Assembly: GCF_001306115.1 (NCBI RefSeq)
Contig: NZ_LGCL01000004.1
Location: 41,321-105,320 of the forward strand
Direction: 5' to 3'
Origin: Ornatilinea apprima
Lineage (GTDB): Bacteria > Chloroflexota > Anaerolineae > Anaerolineales > Anaerolineaceae
Length of the DNA stretch: 64,000 nucleotides
Shown: positions 61,144 through 64,000 of the stretch, in pieces
Layout of the letters: each line of letters begins with the position of its first letter
Numbering within the stretch: the stretch's first letter is position 1
Position numbers and translations under genes: made by a program
The notes under the pieces: model-generated
The model's input: only the letters and a program-made list of their open reading frames with translations
What the model was told of the DNA's origin: nothing
Database searches by the model: none

Positions 61144-61722
61144 CCTTATGTAAGGGTGGTGCGATTCGCCCTCTTCTGTAGGGGCGGACGGCTGTCCGCC
61201 CGAAGATTCAACGGTGGGTTTCGGGCGGTGATGAAATCATCATGACTCAAAAAGGATCGGCCGCCCTCCACACCACCCTACCAGAGCACCGGCGTAGAGC
61301 AGAAAAGTAGGGTGGGTGCAGGGGCGCGAGAATGTTGGTGTTTCGGCAAGCTAGCCGCCCCGAAACCCACCATTATCACGTTTGGATTCAACGGTGGGTT
61401 TCGGGCGGTGATGAAATCATCATGACTCAAAAAGGATCGGCCGCCTCCACACCACCCTACCAGAGCACCGGCGTAGAGCAGAAAAGTAGGGTGGGTGCAG
61501 GGGCGCGAGAATGTTGGTGCTTCGGCAAGCTAGCCGCCCCGAAACCCACCATTATCACGTTTGGATTTAACGGCAGAAAGGGAATAGAGTCGCCCTCTTC
61601 TGTAGGGGCGGACGGCTGTCCGCCCAAAAAGCGGGTGCGGCCCCCAACCGCTTGTGGTAAAATGGACGAAATTTTAATCTCACCTTGATCCCACCGCTGA
61701 ACCTCCCGGAAAAGTGAACTGA
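61144..61722. other. Gene-free region with a near-perfect 180-bp tandem duplication
   Basis: A GTAGGGGCGGACGGCTGTCCGCCC hairpin at 61178-61202, two copies of a 180-bp unit (61206-61385, 61386-61564), a second copy of the hairpin at 61602-61625, and a TAAAAT box near 61655 for gatB. A short plus-strand frame at 61332-61688 is not credible. Confidence 0.75.
61206..61564. repeat. 180-bp tandem duplication of palindromic-element sequence
   Basis: The two units differ by about one deleted base (CCGCCCTCC vs CCGCCTCC) and a couple of substitutions. Across the junction they form one complete palindromic element (61307-61460), flanked by two halves. Confidence 0.88.
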
Positions 61723-63186
61723 ATGAAATACGAAGCCGTCATTGGCCTGGAAGTGCATGCCGAACTGGCCACCAACTCAAAAATGTTCTGCTCCTGCCCG
61801 GTGGTAGACCCCACCCGCGCCGCCCCCAACACCGCGGTTTGCCCGGTCTGCTGCGGGCTGCCGGGCGTGCTGCCTGTGGTCAACGAAAAAGCCGTGGAAT
61901 ACGCTGTGCGGGTTGGCCTGGCGCTGGAATGTGAAATCGCGCCGATGAGTCTCTTCGCGCGCAAGAATTACTTCTACCCCGATCTGCCCAAGGGCTATCA
62001 GATCAGCCAGTACGAATATCCCATCTGCAAAGACGGCCGCCTGACGATTTACACCTCGCAGGGTGAAAAGGTCATTCGCATCACCCGCGCTCACCTGGAA
62101 GAAGACACCGGCAAGCTCACCCATGTGGAACAGGAAGACGGGGCCTATTCCCTGATCGATCTCAACCGCGCCGGCGTGCCCCTGCTGGAGATTGTTACTG
62201 AACCCGACCTGCGCAGCGTGGAAGAAGTGCGCGCCTACGCCCAGGAACTGCGCGCCATTTTGCGCTACCTGGGGGTCAACACCGGCGACATGGAAAAGGG
62301 CGTCATCCGTTTTGAGGCCAATGTCTCGGTGCGACCGGAAGGCAGCCAGGAACTCAACACCCGCGTTGAGATCAAGAACCTTAACTCCTTCCGCGCTTTA
62401 GAGCGCGCCACCGCCTACCAGATTGAGCAGCAGATCGCCATGATGGAGCGCGGCGAGCCGGTGCGCCTGGAAACTCTGGGCTGGGACGAGACCAATGAGG
62501 TTACCTTCTCGCAGCGCAGCAAAGAAGAAGCCCACGATTACCGCTACTTCCCCGAGCCTGACCTGCCGCCCCTGGTGGTGGACGCGGCCTGGATCGAAGC
62601 TATCGCCTCTACCCTGCCCGAGCTGCCGCGCGCCAAGGCCCATCGCTTTATCCGCTCTTACGGTGTGGCCGAAGCCATTGCCGAGCAGTTGATTTCTGAG
62701 CAGGCGGTGGCCAACTATTTTGAAGAGGTGCTGCGCGCCAACCCCGATCTGGACCCCCAGACGGTGGGTGTATGGATCACCGGCGAGCTGTTTGGCTGGC
62801 TTAACCAGAGCGGTGAAACCATCCAGACCATTAAGGTTACCCCGGCCGGGCTGGCCGCCCTGCTGCAAGACGTGAAAAACGCGCGCGTGAACGCCAACAC
62901 TGCCAAAAGCGTGCTGGTTGAAATGCTGCGCAGCGGCCGCCAGGCAGACGACATCATCCGCAATCAGGGTCTTGAGCAGATCTCGGACGCGCAGACCATT
63001 GCGCGCCTGGTGCGCCAGACCCTGGAAACCAACCCCAAAGAGCTGGAATCGTACTTCAACGGCAAAGAGACCCTTGCGCAGTGGTTCTTTGGCCAGGTGA
63101 TGCGCTCCGCGCGCGGCAAGGCCAACCCCCAGGTGGTGCGCGAAGAGCTTGAAAAACAGCTACAGGAACGCAAATCTCAGCGATAG
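61723..63186 (+). CDS. gatB: Aspartyl/glutamyl-tRNA amidotransferase subunit B
   Basis: 487 residues. [26 protein letters not shown] opens GatB, with the zinc-site cysteines ([12 protein letters not shown]), the ATP-binding region [28 protein letters not shown] and [12 protein letters not shown], and the C-terminal YqeY-like helical tail. It phosphorylates the misacylated Glu or Asp on tRNA and amidates it with ammonia from GatA. It is separated from gatCA by a peptidase, three other genes and repeats. Confidence 0.96.
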   Translation: MKYEAVIGLEVHAELATNSKMFCSCPVVDPTRAAPNTAVCPVCCGLPGVLPVVNEKAVEYAVRVGLALECEIAPMSLFARKNYFYPDLPKGYQISQYEYPICKDGRLTIYTSQGEKVIRITRAHLEEDTGKLTHVEQEDGAYSLIDLNRAGVPLLEIVTEPDLRSVEEVRAYAQELRAILRYLGVNTGDMEKGVIRFEANVSVRPEGSQELNTRVEIKNLNSFRALERATAYQIEQQIAMMERGEPVRLETLGWDETNEVTFSQRSKEEAHDYRYFPEPDLPPLVVDAAWIEAIASTLPELPRAKAHRFIRSYGVAEAIAEQLISEQAVANYFEEVLRANPDLDPQTVGVWITGELFGWLNQSGETIQTIKVTPAGLAALLQDVKNARVNANTAKSVLVEMLRSGRQADDIIRNQGLEQISDAQTIARLVRQTLETNPKELESYFNGKETLAQWFFGQVMRSARGKANPQVVREELEKQLQERKSQR

Positions 63187-63213
63187 TGGGACATACGTGA
63201 TCTTCTTCACGAT

Positions 63214-63252
63214 CTGCGCGTGACAATGCATCCGCGCAGCGGTATTTTTATT
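63214..63252 (+). terminator. Terminator after gatB
   Basis: CTGCGCG (63214-63220) pairs with CGCGCAG (63233-63239), followed by CGGTATTTTTATTT. Confidence 0.7.
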
Positions 63253-63298
63253 TGTCAGACATTGATACATATCACCAGAATAAGAGAATTCTGTCATC

Positions 63299-63327
63299 TT
63301 GACGCCCCCGCCCGATTTTGCTACTCT
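63299..63327 (+). promoter_or_regulatory. Promoter for the glutamate dehydrogenase gene
   Basis: TTGACG (63299-63304), a 17-bp spacer, TACTCT (63322-63327). Confidence 0.6.
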
Positions 63328-63399
63328 TAAGGCAGATTAACGTGGTGGAGGAGCTGTGCTGATCCTTTGCTATATTTCAGGAAACATAAGGTGATTTCC

Positions 63400-63426
63400 A
63401 AGCGGACACAACCGGTGTGTCCGCTT
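63400..63426 (+). promoter_or_regulatory. Hairpin in the gdh leader
   Basis: A perfect 10-bp stem AAGCGGACAC / GTGTCCGCTT with a 7-base loop, then ATTTAT. It lies about 70 bases into the transcript and about 90 before the start. It could act as an attenuator or stabilise the mRNA. Confidence 0.5.
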
Positions 63427-63513
63427 ATTTATCGCCTGTGCCTGAGGAGCGCGCCTTCAACCGGAAATGCAGTCGATCAAACCTTTGGAAATCGTGAATA
63501 GGAGACCTACTCG

Positions 63514-64000
63514 ATGACGGCTTCTGTAACGAATGCGTTTGAAATGGCTCAAGCACAATTTGACCATGTGGCCGAGCTGCTGGCCCTAGACCCGCAGGTG
63601 CGCGAATTTCTGCGCTGGCCGCTGCGCGAATACCACTTTCGCATCCCCGTGCGCATGGATGACGGCAGCATTCGCTTGTTTGAGGGCTTCCGCGTGCAGC
63701 ACAACGACTCGCGCGGCCCCAACAAGGGCGGCATCCGCTTCCACCCCGCCGAAACCGCCGACACCGTGCGCGCCCTGGCCATGTGGATGACCTGGAAATG
63801 CGCCGTGGTCGATATTCCCCTCGGCGGCGGCAAGGGCGGCGTGATCGTTGACCCGGCCACCCTCTCGCTCGGCGAGAAAGAGCGCCTGGTGCGCGGCTGG
63901 GTGCAGCAAATGTGGAAGAACATCGGCCCGCGCCAAGACGTGCCCGCCCCCGACGTGGGCACCACCCCGCAGATGATGGGCTGGATGATGGACGAATACT
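63514..64000 (+). CDS. Glu/Leu/Phe/Val dehydrogenase, N-terminal part (3' truncated by window)
   Basis: 162 residues are visible from the ATG at 63514, set by AGGAGA upstream; the frame runs off the window. [37 protein letters not shown] and [23 protein letters not shown] contain the substrate-binding and catalytic lysines of hexameric glutamate dehydrogenases, and [19 protein letters not shown] continues the domain. It interconverts glutamate and 2-oxoglutarate plus ammonia using NAD(P). A glutamate rather than branched-chain substrate is the best guess from the overall wording. Confidence 0.93.
   Translation, partial: MTASVTNAFEMAQAQFDHVAELLALDPQVREFLRWPLREYHFRIPVRMDDGSIRLFEGFRVQHNDSRGPNKGGIRFHPAETADTVRALAMWMTWKCAVVDIPLGGGKGGVIVDPATLSLGEKERLVRGWVQQMWKNIGPRQDVPAPDVGTTPQMMGWMMDEY

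Larger units (their letters stand above)
63187..63513. other. Intergenic region: gatB terminator, gdh promoter and long leader
   Basis: It holds a terminator (63214-63252), an AT-rich stretch, the promoter (63299-63327) and a leader of about 180 bases with a strong hairpin (63400-63426). No gene is seen. Confidence 0.65.

Noticed and set aside
61332..61688. 118-residue plus-strand frame
   Set aside because: It spans the 180-bp tandem repeat and reads the same peptide twice from repeat DNA. It has no ribosome site and is a chance frame.

Overview
The window looks like a chromosome segment from a Chloroflexota bacterium, probably class Anaerolineae. This is an inference from gene content and style: a giant DUF11-repeat surface protein ending in a sortase domain, SpoVS in a genome segment with no other sporulation genes, a DUF6391 gene, GatCAB amidotransferase, M3 oligoendopeptidases, moderately high GC, and intergenic spaces full of short GC-rich palindromes beginning GTAGGG. 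Nothing here is plasmid- or phage-like, and I saw no transposase, integrase, rRNA or CRISPR array.

Layout. 0-5.5 kb: the end of a sugar/nucleoside ABC ATPase, a 0.65-kb array of DnaA-box-like sequences, holA with a DUF6391 partner, then an ACT / AIR-synthase-like / phosphatase run. 5.6-19.3 kb, all minus strand: the giant sortase-tailed surface protein, a lone PPDK-N protein, dnaN, and a membrane diguanylate cyclase. 20-30 kb: an orphan CcrM-like adenine methyltransferase, an M3 peptidase, two deoxynucleoside kinases, a nucleotidyltransferase-fold protein, a second DnaA-box cluster, spoVS, an ABC-F protein, YjbQ and a ferric-reductase-like flavoprotein. 30-38 kb: transaldolase-like enzyme, glgC, a Ca2+-type P-ATPase, a glycosyltransferase-rnhB pair, tRNA-Pro and a lipoprotein esterase. 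38-52 kb, mostly minus: GNAT and MFS genes, a split NAD synthetase, an Lgt-like membrane protein, LarA, a YtrA-type GntR / SdpI / ABC / YhfC operon with two parS sites inside it, and a Mo-cofactor oxidoreductase. 52-64 kb, plus strand: sensor kinase, methyltransferase, gatCA plus a second M3 peptidase, a sugar nucleotidyltransferase, an aminotransferase, gatB and the start of a glutamate dehydrogenase.

Replication theme. dnaN, holA, two DnaA-box clusters and two near-perfect parS sites all fall in one window, along with an orphan GANTC-type methyltransferase. This suggests the segment lies near the chromosome origin. The first cluster (909-1555) is a same-strand array with a spacing of about 21 bp, or two helical turns. 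The second (24825-25228) has boxes on both strands and an AT-rich flank. The two share an 18-bp sequence centred on CCCCAGATATGGGG. One may be oriC and the other a DnaA-titration or regulatory site, but sequence alone does not decide this.

Repeat theme. Most gene-free stretches hold copies of a roughly 150-bp imperfect palindromic element (GTAGGGTGGG ... CCGCCCTAC), often in tandem, with companion 20-bp perfect palindromes. These look like REP/MITE-type non-autonomous repeats.
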